Assembly (NCBI GenBank): GCA_020860565.1
Contig: JAJBUA010000067.1
Coordinates: 30,953-94,952, forward strand
Reading direction: 5' to 3'
Length of the DNA stretch: 64,000 nucleotides
DNA from: Clostridiales bacterium
GTDB lineage: Bacteria; Bacillota; Clostridia; Lachnospirales; Lachnospiraceae
In this document: positions 33,967-41,989 of the stretch, in pieces
Position numbering within the stretch: position 1 is the first letter of the stretch
How the letters are laid out: each line of letters begins with the position of its first letter
Notes under the pieces: generated by a model
What the model saw: only the letters and a program-made list of their open reading frames with translations
Told to the model about the DNA's origin: nothing
Database searches by the model: none
Program-made: the position numbers and the translations under genes

Positions 33967-34485
33967 TCAGTATCCCTGTGCTTCCAGAAATCCGCGGATC
34001 TTGGCGAGTGCCCGTTTCAACGCCATACGCACTCCCGCATCGCTCATCTTAAGCGCTGCTCCGATCTCGATGGATGTTTTCCCATGAAAATATCGTTCCT
34101 TCACGATCTGCTGCTCGCGCTCCGTCAGACGATCGATAGCCGCAAAAAGCACCCTTTTCTGCTCTTCCAGCATAACCGCTTCCTCTACAAAATCGTCCCC
34201 GGCCAGCTCCGGCAGCAGTTCTTCGTCATCTATCGACAGCGTGTCTTTTTTATCACGGTAATAATTTTTCAGTTTATTATTCATGATCACGTAAAGCCAC
34301 GTCCACACAGCGGCCCTGTCCGGATCATAACGGTCATAATTCAGATAACATGCCACAAAAACTTCCTGCGTCAGTTCCTCTGCCTCATGCCAGATATTGA
34401 TTTTACGGTAAATATGTTGAAACACTTTCAGATAATAATCCTGATAAACGGATTCAAAGCTCTTTTTCCCACTCATTCCCTGCAC
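33967..34485 (-). CDS. ECF-like RNA polymerase sigma factor
   Basis: About 170 residues with region 2 (FESVYQDYYLKVFQHIYRKI, AEELTQEVFVACYLNYDRYDPD, VWTWLYVIMNNKLKNYYRDKK) and region 4 (LTEREQQIVKERYFHGKTSIEIGAALKMSDAGVRMALKRAL). There is no anti-sigma gene beside it. The start is uncertain: GTG 34485 or ATG 34476; neither has a strong site. As first gene of the exporter locus under a sigma-A-like promoter, it probably activates internal promoters such as 27635 and 28355. Confidence 0.88.
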   Translation of the reverse strand: MQGMSGKKSFESVYQDYYLKVFQHIYRKINIWHEAEELTQEVFVACYLNYDRYDPDRAAVWTWLYVIMNNKLKNYYRDKKDTLSIDDEELLPELAGDDFVEEAVMLEEQKRVLFAAIDRLTEREQQIVKERYFHGKTSIEIGAALKMSDAGVRMALKRALAKIRGFLEAQGY

Positions 34486-34488
34486 ATT

Positions 34489-34595
34489 GTATTCTTCGTA
34501 GACGAAGTATACTCCCCCCGTACAATTTGTATACTTTTATATATTACACTCCCCACATTTCTTTTGTCAACATACAATTGTAATAATTTATTACA
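34489..34595 (-). promoter_or_regulatory. Promoter and palindromes upstream of the sigma factor gene
   Basis: TTGACA (34565-34570) and TAATAT (34541-34546), 18 bases apart on the minus strand, form a sigma-A-type promoter. It is flanked by symmetric sequences: TGTAATAA/TTATTACA (34579-34595, perfect, 17 bases) just upstream, and a 24-base palindrome with one mismatch (34489-34512, CTTCGT/ACGAAG) between start site and start codon. A GGGGGGAG tract lies inside the leader. The palindromes are candidate repressor sites or, for the second, an mRNA hairpin near the start codon. Confidence 0.6.
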
Positions 34596-34715
34596 GTTTC
34601 GTTTATATCACTGCTAAAATTCACTTTTTACTCCATAATATAAACACAGAAACAACTATTTGGCCACGGAAGCTTATGTTTTCTTCCGTTCTCCTGACTT
34701 TCCTGCAGCAAACGG

Positions 34716-34744
34716 TTGACATCTGTCTCTGACTGTGCTAACGT
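34716..34744 (+). promoter_or_regulatory. Sigma-A promoter of the ribU transcript
   Basis: TTGACA (34716-34721) and TAACGT (34739-34744), 17 bases apart, just upstream of the FMN riboswitch. Confidence 0.65.
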
Positions 34745-34767
34745 ATAAGACGAAAACAAAATAATAA

Positions 34768-34880
34768 GTTCTTCGGGGCAGGGTGCAATTCCCTACCGGC
34801 GGTTACAGTCCGCGACCCGCCATTGGCGGCTGATCTGGTGCAATTCCGGAACCGACAGTTACAGTCTGGATGAGAGAAGA
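34768..34880 (+). ncRNA. FMN riboswitch (RFN element)
   Basis: The conserved RFN sequence is readable end to end: TTCTTCGGGGCAGGGTGCAA at the 5' side, CCCTACCGGCGGTTACAG, the GCCCGCC-like stem, GGCTGATCTGGTGCAATTCC, GAACCGACAGTTACAGTC and closing GGATGAGAGAAGA. It binds flavin mononucleotide and shuts off the riboflavin transporter downstream. The paired ends TTCTTC and GAGAAGA close the junction. Confidence 0.95.
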
Positions 34881-34882
34881 GC

Positions 34883-34958
34883 TTCATCAAGATGCGTTTT
34901 TTGGCGCGTTTTGATGAATCCGCACAGTCTCAGATCCCCGTGGATTTGGGATTTTTTA
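34883..34958 (+). terminator. Riboswitch expression platform (alternative hairpins)
   Basis: TTCATCAA/TTGATGAA (34883-34918) forms a stem, followed by ATCCC...GGGAT and a T-run (34934-34958, ending ATTTTTTAT). The second is the likely FMN-induced terminator; the first may be an antiterminator or anchor. Confidence 0.6.
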
Positions 34959-35032
34959 TATCCAATCATCCCATCTTCCGCGATTATCTGCGCTGTCTTT
35001 ATCCCCCGAACCACAAAAAGGAGGATTTTACC

Positions 35033-35638
35033 ATGAAAAACCGCAGTCTTCAAACTCTGATCACCACCGCCATGCTGGCCGCCGTCGCTGGCGTGCTCAT
35101 GTCTCTGGAATTTTCCGTGCCGATGATGCCGCCCTTTTATAAGGTCGATTTCAGTGACGTGCCGACTGTCATCGCCCTCTTTCTGATGGGTCCGGTCTCC
35201 GCTGCCTGGGTGGAGGCGATTAAAATTATCATCAAACTGATCACCGTCGGCACCAACACGATGTATGTCGGCGAGCTGGCAAACCTGCTTGGCATCGCGC
35301 TCTTTGTCGTGCCGCTCTGGCTAATCTATCAGAAAATGGGCAGGAACCGCAGCGCTGTCCTTGTCAGTCTCAGTTCAAGCGTTCTGATCCGCACCGCGTT
35401 TTCCTGCTTCTGCAACGCATGCATCACCCTTCCGCTCTACGCAAAAGCAATGGGTGTCTCTGTGGATGCTGTTGTAACGATGGTTGCTTCCATCAATCCG
35501 GCGATCACCAACCTGACAACTTTTATCGTCATGGCGACGATCCCGTTTAATATCATCAAACTCTCACTCAATTTCTTTGTCGGATATCTGCTCTACTGCC
35601 GTCTGAAAGCTGTCTATCCGGCGGTGCGTACCGCTTAA
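35033..35638 (+). CDS. ribU: Riboflavin ECF transporter S component
   Basis: 201 residues with about six hydrophobic segments, the size of RibU. The N-terminal LEFSVPMMPPFYKVDFSDVP is the characteristic substrate-binding segment of RibU proteins, followed by EAIKIIIKLITVGTNTMYVGELANL. It captures riboflavin and works with shared EcfAA'T subunits encoded elsewhere. AGGAGG lies eight bases before the ATG; an upstream open frame crosses the riboswitch and is not used. FMN riboswitch control supports the call. Confidence 0.95.
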   Translation: MKNRSLQTLITTAMLAAVAGVLMSLEFSVPMMPPFYKVDFSDVPTVIALFLMGPVSAAWVEAIKIIIKLITVGTNTMYVGELANLLGIALFVVPLWLIYQKMGRNRSAVLVSLSSSVLIRTAFSCFCNACITLPLYAKAMGVSVDAVVTMVASINPAITNLTTFIVMATIPFNIIKLSLNFFVGYLLYCRLKAVYPAVRTA

Positions 35639-35665
35639 CGATTCTTAATATCATAGTAAAGTCAT

Positions 35666-35693
35666 GGGAGGATGCGACAGGCTGCATTCTCCC
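35666..35693 (+). terminator. Hairpin after ribU
   Basis: GGGAGgATGC and GCATtCTCCC form a stem 27 bases after the ribU stop codon; the following T content is poor, so termination would be partial. Confidence 0.4.
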
Positions 35694-35739
35694 AATTATC
35701 TGGGGTCTTATATACCATAATCACAAGGAGGCACCTATC

Positions 35740-36531
35740 ATGATCCGCAACTACCGCGACCTCACCCGTCTGGAAATGGAAGAGGTTGACCGTGAACACA
35801 CCATCGTCCTCATCCCTCTGGGCGCCCTCGAACAGCATGGCAATCAGGCTCCCTTGGGTACGGACGACATCATCGCAGAAGCGATGACCTCATATCTCAA
35901 AAAAGAACTGGAAGCCGTCGACCCGGATTTTCCGATGCTGATCTTTCCGGTGATTCCAGTAGGCTTAAGTACAGAACACCGCAATTTCTGTGGTTCCATC
36001 ACTTTCAAACCGGATACTTATTATCATGTCCTGTATGATATCTGTGTCAGTCTGGCTCATCATGGATTTCGGAAAATCGCGTTTCTGGTCTGTCACGGCG
36101 GAAACGCTCCCATTGTCCAGGTGCTGAGCCGGGAGCTTCGCAGTGAACTCGGCATCTCTCCGTTCATCCTCTCCTCCGGTGCCTTCAGCCATCCGGATGT
36201 CGTCGCTACCATCTCACCCGGCAATGTCTGGGATTTCCATGGCGGCGAGATGGAGACTTCGATGGTCATGGCAGTTGATGAATCACTGGTAAAGCTGGAG
36301 ACTTCCGAAGCCGGAATCCCCACGGCATTCAAGGATAATACTACCTTAAAACCCTACGGAAATGTTTCCATCGGCTGGGTCTCTGAGGACTGGAAAACCA
36401 CGGACGGCAAACCGATCGGCATCGGCGGCGATCCTTCCGGCGCTACCGCAGAAAAAGGCCGCATCATTCTGGAAACCAGCGCGAAAGTGCTGGTACCAGG
36501 CCTGCTGGAAATCCGGAAATGGGAAGCTTAA
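35740..36531 (+). CDS. Creatininase-family amidohydrolase
   Basis: 263 residues. Creatininase metal motifs are clear: PLGALEQHGNQAPLGTDD (residues 26-43, with Glu, His, Asp ligands), a His-rich HRNFCGSITF region, FLVCHGGNAPIV (about 115-126), and WDFHGGEMETSM (about 163-174). The family includes creatinine amidohydrolase and the FAPy deformylase ArfB as well as MftE-like peptide hydrolases, so the exact substrate is not given. AAGGAGG precedes the ATG. It is monocistronic and is followed by a family A repeat. Confidence 0.88.
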   Translation: MIRNYRDLTRLEMEEVDREHTIVLIPLGALEQHGNQAPLGTDDIIAEAMTSYLKKELEAVDPDFPMLIFPVIPVGLSTEHRNFCGSITFKPDTYYHVLYDICVSLAHHGFRKIAFLVCHGGNAPIVQVLSRELRSELGISPFILSSGAFSHPDVVATISPGNVWDFHGGEMETSMVMAVDESLVKLETSEAGIPTAFKDNTTLKPYGNVSIGWVSEDWKTTDGKPIGIGGDPSGATAEKGRIILETSAKVLVPGLLEIRKWEA

Positions 36532-36658
36532 AATCGAGCAGGGAAGATTTTTCCCTGCTCGCCTGCGCGGGCCGGGTGCGATGTCAACCGCAAAATACCT
36601 TACCCGGCCCTGTGCATATAAAACAGGAGAGAGTGCCGGAAACGACGCTCTCTCCTGT
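36531..36658 (+). repeat. Dispersed structured repeat, family A, copy 3
   Basis: Hairpin 1 is a perfect 11-base-pair stem (36535-36561, CGAGCAGGGAA/TTCCCTGCTCG). Hairpin 2 has nine pairs (36569-36610, GGGCCGGGT/ACCCGGCCC) around GCGATGTCAACCGCAAAAT, the same core as in copies 1 and 2 but with different stem bases. Hairpin 3 (36623-36658, ACAGGAGAGAG/CTCTCTCCTGT) is followed on the minus strand by TTTTAT and probably terminates the hsp20 gene. Confidence 0.75.
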
Positions 36659-36717
36659 CTCTGAAATTTATGAAATTCGTACTGACGAACTCATTTTTTC
36701 ATCTATCATTATCATCA

Positions 36718-37143
36718 TTACTCAATCGTAATATACTTCTTCTGCTCCACTTCCGGCTTCTTCTCCTTCTTCGGGATCATCAGCTTCAGTGTTCCATCTT
36801 CAAATCTTGCCTTGATATCCTCCTGCTTCACGCCCTCGCCTACGTAAAAGTTTCTGCTGCAGGAGCCGCTGTAGCGCTCTCTACGGATATATCTGCCCTT
36901 CGCGTCCTGCTCATCCTTTGCGGAATTTGTGGTCGCCTGAATGGTCAGATAACCGTCCTTCAGTTCTGCCCTTACATTCTCTTTCTTCACTCCCGGCAGG
37001 TTCATGATAATCTCATAATCCTCACCCAGATCACGAATATCGGTCTTCATCAGTTCGCAGTCTTCACGGCGATAGGTGCTGTTAAACGGCAAATCAAAAA
37101 AGTTATCAATCAAATTTTCACCAAAAATACTGGGCATCAACAT
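36718..37143 (-). CDS. Hsp20/alpha-crystallin family small heat shock protein
   Basis: 141 residues, ATP-independent holdase. The alpha-crystallin domain covers about 35-130 (KTDIRDLGEDYEIIMNLPGVKKENV, A-x-L-K-D-G-Y-L-T-I, FEDGTLKLMIPKKE), with a short C-terminal tail bearing KYITIE. The N-terminus MLMPSIFGENLIDNFFDLPF is typical of clostridial Hsp18-like proteins. AAAGGAG precedes the ATG. A CIRCE element overlaps the promoter, so HrcA should repress it. Confidence 0.93.
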   Translation of the reverse strand: MLMPSIFGENLIDNFFDLPFNSTYRREDCELMKTDIRDLGEDYEIIMNLPGVKKENVRAELKDGYLTIQATTNSAKDEQDAKGRYIRRERYSGSCSRNFYVGEGVKQEDIKARFEDGTLKLMIPKKEKKPEVEQKKYITIE

Positions 37144-37229
37144 AAATCATCTCTCCTTTTTCTATCTCTGTATGAATCATCTTTCTTAAAAAACATTCAG
37201 AACTTGTTTGCTCCGTTTGTTCTATCCGT

Positions 37230-37272
37230 AATATAGCACTTATTGTTAGCACTGTCAAGAGGTGAGTGCTAA
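37230..37272 (-). promoter_or_regulatory. hsp20 promoter with CIRCE (HrcA) operator
   Basis: TTGACA (37253-37258) and TATATT (37230-37235), 17 bases apart on the minus strand. The CIRCE element TTAGCACTG-N9-GAGTGCTAA (37246-37272) overlaps the -35 box and differs from the consensus at one position. HrcA binding would block the promoter until heat shock. Confidence 0.92.
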
Positions 37273-37280
37273 TTTTCTCA

Positions 37281-37341
37281 AAAAATTTCAGGTGAAGTCT
37301 GAGCATTGCCTGTTTTCGAACATTTTCAGAATCTTCACCTG
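37281..37341 (-). terminator. Intrinsic terminator of the iron-type ABC operon
   Basis: CAGGTGAAG and CTTCACCTG (with inner TCTGA/TCAGA pairs) form a stem; on the minus strand it is followed by AAATTTTTT. It ends transcription from the ABC genes before the hsp20 promoter. Confidence 0.75.
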
Positions 37342-37353
37342 CTATTTTTCTCT

Positions 37354-38424
37354 TTATTCATATACATACAACTTCTCCGCCGGTATATGCACATATCCTC
37401 TTCGTCCCTCTTCCAGATATTCGGAATGCAGCAGGCAGAATTCTTCTCCCGCAGCGGTTCGCGCCTTGATGCGGTAAACACCTCCCTCAAAGGTCGACAG
37501 GATGATCTGCGCCGGGAAGGTATCCTGCCCCCGCAGATCTGTCCATCCGCAGTCCTCCGGCCGAAACTTTAACTTTACGCGTGCTTCTCTCTCCGGCATC
37601 TCTCCGCCAAAAAATTTTCCATGCAGCGCCACATCACCGAGAGCAACCGTGCAGTTCTCTCCGCTGCCTGACAACACAATCGCCAGATTGAGCTGATTTC
37701 CCGCGCCTAAAAGCCCGGCCACCATACCGGTTCCCGGTCTCTGATAACAGGCGCAAGGCGTGTCAGTCTGATCAATCACACCGTTATTCATCACGACGAT
37801 CCGGTCTGCCATGGCAAAAGCCTCGGACGGATCGTGTGTCACATGAAAAACCGTCGTTTTTAAGGAATGAAAGAGCTGTGCCATCTCCGTACGCATTTCA
37901 ATCCGCAGCTGGATATCCAGATTGCACAGCGGCTCATCCAGCAGGACGATCGACGGCTGCGTAATCAGTGCCCGCGCAATCGCGACACGCTGCTGCTGAC
38001 CGCCGGAAAGCTCCGATGGATACTGATTTAACAGCCCGTCCAGATGCAGAAGTGATACTACCCGATCTAACCTTTCTTCTTTCTCCCTCTTTTCGATCTT
38101 TTTGACATTCAACCCATATAAGATATTATCCCTCGCCTTCATATGCGGCCACAGGGCAAAATCCTGAAATACCATATTAATATTTCTCTGTTCCGTCGGC
38201 GTCATCGTATGAGTCCCGGACACCTCCCGGCCCCGAATCGACACACTGCCGCCATCTAACGGCAAAATCCCGGCAATAATATTTAAAAGCGTCGATTTGC
38301 CGCAGCCGGACGGTCCCAGCACGCTGATGATTTCTCCCTCTTCGACAGAAAGGCTGATTCCTTTCAGGATTTCTTTCTTTCCGAAGGACTTTCTCACATT
38401 GCGGATCTCAAGCATGGTTTCCAT
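37354..38424 (-). CDS. Iron(III)-type ABC importer ATPase (FbpC/PotA-like)
   Basis: 356 residues. ABC domain: Walker A GPSGCGKST (about 37-45), Q-loop DFALWPH, signature LSGGQQQR (about 140), Walker B IVLLDEP and H-loop VTHDPSEA. The last 110 residues form the TOBE-like regulatory part seen in CUT1, PotA and FbpC ATPases. The start overlaps the permease gene by 17 bases. The sequence cannot separate iron from related anionic or cationic substrates; the operon partners fit the iron/2-aminoethylphosphonate/polyamine group. Confidence 0.9.
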   Translation of the reverse strand: METMLEIRNVRKSFGKKEILKGISLSVEEGEIISVLGPSGCGKSTLLNIIAGILPLDGGSVSIRGREVSGTHTMTPTEQRNINMVFQDFALWPHMKARDNILYGLNVKKIEKREKEERLDRVVSLLHLDGLLNQYPSELSGGQQQRVAIARALITQPSIVLLDEPLCNLDIQLRIEMRTEMAQLFHSLKTTVFHVTHDPSEAFAMADRIVVMNNGVIDQTDTPCACYQRPGTGMVAGLLGAGNQLNLAIVLSGSGENCTVALGDVALHGKFFGGEMPEREARVKLKFRPEDCGWTDLRGQDTFPAQIILSTFEGGVYRIKARTAAGEEFCLLHSEYLEEGRRGYVHIPAEKLYVYE

Positions 38425-40123
38425 TGAACTGCACCTCTCTTTTCGCGGTATCTTTCCTGTGCCCCAGATTCAGCAGGACTTCCAGCGCCATCATAATCGC
38501 AATGATAAACGCCGCGCCCACAATCGTTGCCGCCGCCGCATATCCAAATTTCAGGTCATTATAAGAGTCACTGATATACACCGGAAGAGTGCTGTAATTC
38601 GGCGGATACAGGATCGTCGTAATCGCCAGATTAAAAACGCTGCCGCCAAACGCCGCGAGCACCGCCGACACACTGCTGTTGTGCAGAAGTGGCAGAAGCA
38701 CCGTCCAGAGCCTGCGGCCAAATCCGGCGCCCTGTACCTGCGCCGCTGTCAGAAGACTTCTGGGGATCTTCGCCATGCCGCCCACCAGGACCCTGTTGAT
38801 CAGCGGGATCGCCGACGCCACACTCGCCAGCACCAGAATCGATGGTTTGCCATACAGATGCAGACCGATCTTCGCCAGCCATCGCTGATTCCACACAAAG
38901 ATATATCCGATACCCAGCACGACGCCCGGCACCGCCATCGCCACCAGCGTCAGCATATCGATTCCTTTCTTCAGAGGAAAATCTGAATATGTCAGCACAT
39001 AGGCCACGCAGAATCCAATCACGATACCGATCACTGCCGCAATTCCCGCCAGACTGAGCGAATGGCGGATTCCCTCCAGCAGAACACTCCCGCTGCCAAA
39101 AACCGCCCGGTAGTTTTCCAACGTAAAACTGAATTTCTGAATACTGACAGAATTGGAAAATGACATGATAAAATTCGATCCCACCGGGATTCCCAACGCG
39201 ATCAGGTGAAACACGATCGTCCCCGCCGATAACATCACGGATGCCACAGGCTCTGGCTTCTTTGCTACAGCCTGCTCCGTCCCGTTGTCCAGATAATCAA
39301 ATTTTTTATTCCCCAATGCCGCGTACTGCACCGCCATGGCGATCACAATCATGATCATCAGATAAAATGACAGCACGCCCGCCATATCAAAACGCACCGG
39401 CGAGGAACAGATCGCGCTGTAAATCGTATACGGAAGCGTGGGAAATGAATACACTGCCGTGATCGTCGATGACATCCCATAATCTCCCACCGTGTCCATA
39501 AAAATCAGCATGGCCGCCGAACAGAACGCCGGCAGGCATAACGGAAGCTGTACCGTCAGCCAGGAGTGAAACGCCGATGCGCCGTTCATCCGCGCGGCAT
39601 AGATCAGTCGTCTGGGATACCACTCCATCGCGGTCCGGATCGTCACATACGCAAGCGGATACTTGCAAAGCACCATGACACAGACCAGTCCTTTGAAGCT
39701 GAACACAAAACTGCTCACCCAGTCAAGCCCCAGCCAGGCTCTGGCGATTCCGTTTCCGGAAGAAAAATACACCCATCCCTGCGCCAGGATAAAAGACGGC
39801 ATAATCATCAGAATCCAGCTCACGATATCGACGATCCTCGCCCCGAAGAAATCATAATGAACCCGGATATGCGCCAATACAGCCGCCACAATCAGTCCCG
39901 CAATCGTCGTTCCCACACTCAGAGTGAAGGAATTGATAAACGCCTTTTTCCACAAAGGCCGCACAAAAACATCCAGTATCAACGCCAGATTGCCGGGGTC
40001 AAATTTACCGGGGTCAAGGCCTGGACAGATAATCTGAAAAAGTACTGCCGCCAGAGGCAGCAGTACCAGAACGCCCAGAATAATCAGGATACCAAGACCC
40101 GCTGCATTATCCCTGTTCTTCAT
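38408..40123 (-). CDS. Iron(III)-type ABC importer double permease (FbpB-like)
   Basis: 571 residues formed by two fused permease halves, each with about six hydrophobic segments. Both halves show the EAA-type loop (RLIYAARMNGASAFHSWLTVQLPL near residue 185; LLTAAQVQGAGFGRRLWTVLLPLL near 465). Fused permeases are characteristic of FbpB/ThiP-type importers. It lies between the lipoprotein gene (15 bases) and the ATPase gene (overlap). Confidence 0.9.
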   Translation of the reverse strand: MKNRDNAAGLGILIILGVLVLLPLAAVLFQIICPGLDPGKFDPGNLALILDVFVRPLWKKAFINSFTLSVGTTIAGLIVAAVLAHIRVHYDFFGARIVDIVSWILMIMPSFILAQGWVYFSSGNGIARAWLGLDWVSSFVFSFKGLVCVMVLCKYPLAYVTIRTAMEWYPRRLIYAARMNGASAFHSWLTVQLPLCLPAFCSAAMLIFMDTVGDYGMSSTITAVYSFPTLPYTIYSAICSSPVRFDMAGVLSFYLMIMIVIAMAVQYAALGNKKFDYLDNGTEQAVAKKPEPVASVMLSAGTIVFHLIALGIPVGSNFIMSFSNSVSIQKFSFTLENYRAVFGSGSVLLEGIRHSLSLAGIAAVIGIVIGFCVAYVLTYSDFPLKKGIDMLTLVAMAVPGVVLGIGYIFVWNQRWLAKIGLHLYGKPSILVLASVASAIPLINRVLVGGMAKIPRSLLTAAQVQGAGFGRRLWTVLLPLLHNSSVSAVLAAFGGSVFNLAITTILYPPNYSTLPVYISDSYNDLKFGYAAAATIVGAAFIIAIMMALEVLLNLGHRKDTAKREVQFNGNHA

Positions 40124-40138
40124 CCAGTTTTCCCATCC

Positions 40139-41290
40139 TTACTGTGCGGACATATCGGCGAACCAGGCTTTGATCTCTGCTTCATTCTCCGCGCCAAACA
40201 CTACGTCCGCGACAGCCAGTTTTGCCTGCGGATCGCGCTCCGCTTTTAACACCACACCTTCCACCGAAGCCTCAAAATATCCCTCGTCCCCGGTATTAAC
40301 CAGCTGCTGCTGGGTATCCGCATCCAGCAGGAAATTGACAAAGGCCTTTGCCACCTCCGGCTGAGATGTGGAAGCGCTGATTGCCGCTACACGGGTCGAA
40401 CCCGGAGCCCCATCTTCCGGCCATATGATCGTAATCGGCTCGCCGCTTGCCAGCATATCATATGCATTGGTTTCCTGAAGCATCGCAATCGATATCTCAC
40501 CGCTCGCCAGCGCCTGGACAACCTGCGGATTCTTCGGAAATACCTTCAGTCCCTGATCAAACAGCTTCTGAAAATACTCCTTTCCTCCATCCATTCCCAT
40601 CTCATCCATAAAATATGCTGCCAGCGGATATGCCGGCGCCGCTACGCCGGGATCTGCCATCCCGATCTTACCCGCGTATTTCTCATCCGTCAGTTCCGCA
40701 AAGGTTCTGGGCGCATCCTCTTCTGAGAACTCGTCATTGCGGTATACCAGAGTCCCCGCCGCATGGATATCCGTCGGATAGAAGCATCCGTCCTCCGGTA
40801 CCAGCGACTCGCACAATTCGGTCAGATTCGCTGCGTTCTCCGGTTCCCACCCGGTCAGCAGTTCGCCCTCCTGATCCAGATTATAGACATCATACATCGA
40901 GTCAATCCATACAACATCCCACTGTGGATTGCCCTTTTCCGCCGCGATCCGGGACATCGTCTCCGCTCCGTTTCCGACCACAACTTCTACGTCATATCCG
41001 GTCGCTTCCTTAAACATATCCGGGATTACCGCATCAAAATCATTCAGGTAAACCACCAGCGGTTTATCCTGAGTAACGGCTTCCTGTCCTCCTGTCTCTG
41101 CACCGGCATCTGCCTCCGTTTCTGCAGCCGCCTCAGTCTCGCCGGCTGTTGTCTCCATCGCCGTCGTCTCTGCGGCCGCAGTTGTCTCCGGCGCTGCCGT
41201 CGCCGCCGCCTGCTCCCCTGCGCTGCAGCCCGTCAATGCCGCCGCCAGTACCACGGATGCTGAAATCAAATAAAGTCCCTGTTTTTTCAT
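40139..41290 (-). CDS. Iron-type ABC importer substrate-binding lipoprotein
   Basis: 383 residues. A signal peptide with lipobox LTGC (Cys about 22) is followed by a 45-residue Ala/Thr/Glu-rich linker, then an FbpA/AfuA-like periplasmic fold: PLVVYLNDFDAVIPDMFKEATGYDVEVV, WDVVWIDSMYDV, GKIGMADPGVAAPAYPLAAYF, ETNAYDMLASGEPITIIWPEDGAPG. It hands ligand to the double permease. AAAGGAG precedes the ATG. The ligand could be Fe3+, a phosphonate or another small ion. Confidence 0.88.
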   Translation of the reverse strand: MKKQGLYLISASVVLAAALTGCSAGEQAAATAAPETTAAAETTAMETTAGETEAAAETEADAGAETGGQEAVTQDKPLVVYLNDFDAVIPDMFKEATGYDVEVVVGNGAETMSRIAAEKGNPQWDVVWIDSMYDVYNLDQEGELLTGWEPENAANLTELCESLVPEDGCFYPTDIHAAGTLVYRNDEFSEEDAPRTFAELTDEKYAGKIGMADPGVAAPAYPLAAYFMDEMGMDGGKEYFQKLFDQGLKVFPKNPQVVQALASGEISIAMLQETNAYDMLASGEPITIIWPEDGAPGSTRVAAISASTSQPEVAKAFVNFLLDADTQQQLVNTGDEGYFEASVEGVVLKAERDPQAKLAVADVVFGAENEAEIKAWFADMSAQ

Positions 41291-41398
41291 AACCCTGTCA
41301 CTCCTTTCACACGAGTCCGTGCTGTTTGATCTGTTTGAGTGATTCTAACAAAGTCTTGTAAAAAACAGAAACCTGCTATCATAAAATCTTAGTAAAAT

Positions 41399-41454
41399 AT
41401 TTCAGGCAGCCTGTATCGCTACGGATTGTCATCCTGCGATATAGGCTGCCTGAA
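41399..41454 (-). terminator. Intrinsic terminator after the transketolase/GNAT genes
   Basis: TTCAGGCAGCCT and AGGCTGCCTGAA, extended by ATCGC/GCGAT, form a long stem; on the minus strand ATATTTTACT follows. It lies six bases after the GNAT stop codon. Confidence 0.7.
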
Positions 41455-41459
41455 TATCC

Positions 41460-41972
41460 TTACTCATGAATCATCTTGTCATACGCGATCCGCTTCCCAT
41501 AGATCCCATAATCGACCACTCCGCAGTGCTGAAAACCATATTTTTCCAGCACATGCTGCATCCGCTTATTCGGGAAATCGGTATCGATCCGGAGCCCCAT
41601 GATATCATTCGCGGCGCATAATTCTTCAATCAGCCGGAATGCCGTGTCGGCAAGGCCATGTCCACGGAACGCTCCGCCGATCGCCATCCGATGAACCACT
41701 GCGTAGGGCATCTCTGTCTGCCACTCACCCTCAATCTGATCATAGACCGGCTCTCCGTCGAACGTAACACACAGATAACCGGCAATCTCGCCGTCTGCCT
41801 TCAGGGCGTATCCTTTGTGTTCCCGGATATCCTGACGAACCGTATCCATCGTCGGATAATCATCCGGCCATTGGTTAAAGCCCTGCGCTCTCTGAAATTT
41901 TCTTCCGGATTCGATCATCTCATAACAGGCTGTCAGCTCCTCCATCTGAGCTGGCTCCAGTGTGATCTGCAT
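41460..41972 (-). CDS. GNAT-family N-acetyltransferase
   Basis: About 170 residues. The acetyl-CoA loop reads AIGGAFRGHGLADTAFRLIEEL (Q/RxxGxG/A type), then LRIDTDFPNKRMQHVLEKYGFQHCGVVDY, with the usual N-x-x-M-x-x-x-x-x-K-x-G-F pattern. The acceptor is unknown. GAGGAGG precedes the ATG at 41972; an in-frame start at 41999 overlaps the transketolase gene and lacks a site. It is the last gene after the transketolase pair. Confidence 0.88.
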   Translation of the reverse strand: MQITLEPAQMEELTACYEMIESGRKFQRAQGFNQWPDDYPTMDTVRQDIREHKGYALKADGEIAGYLCVTFDGEPVYDQIEGEWQTEMPYAVVHRMAIGGAFRGHGLADTAFRLIEELCAANDIMGLRIDTDFPNKRMQHVLEKYGFQHCGVVDYGIYGKRIAYDKMIHE

Positions 41973-41989
41973 AGTGGCCTCCTCTGTTG

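Noticed and set aside
34892..35032. Extension of ribU upstream
   Set aside because: This part covers the riboswitch expression platform, and AGGAGG with ATG at 35033 gives the normal N-terminus.
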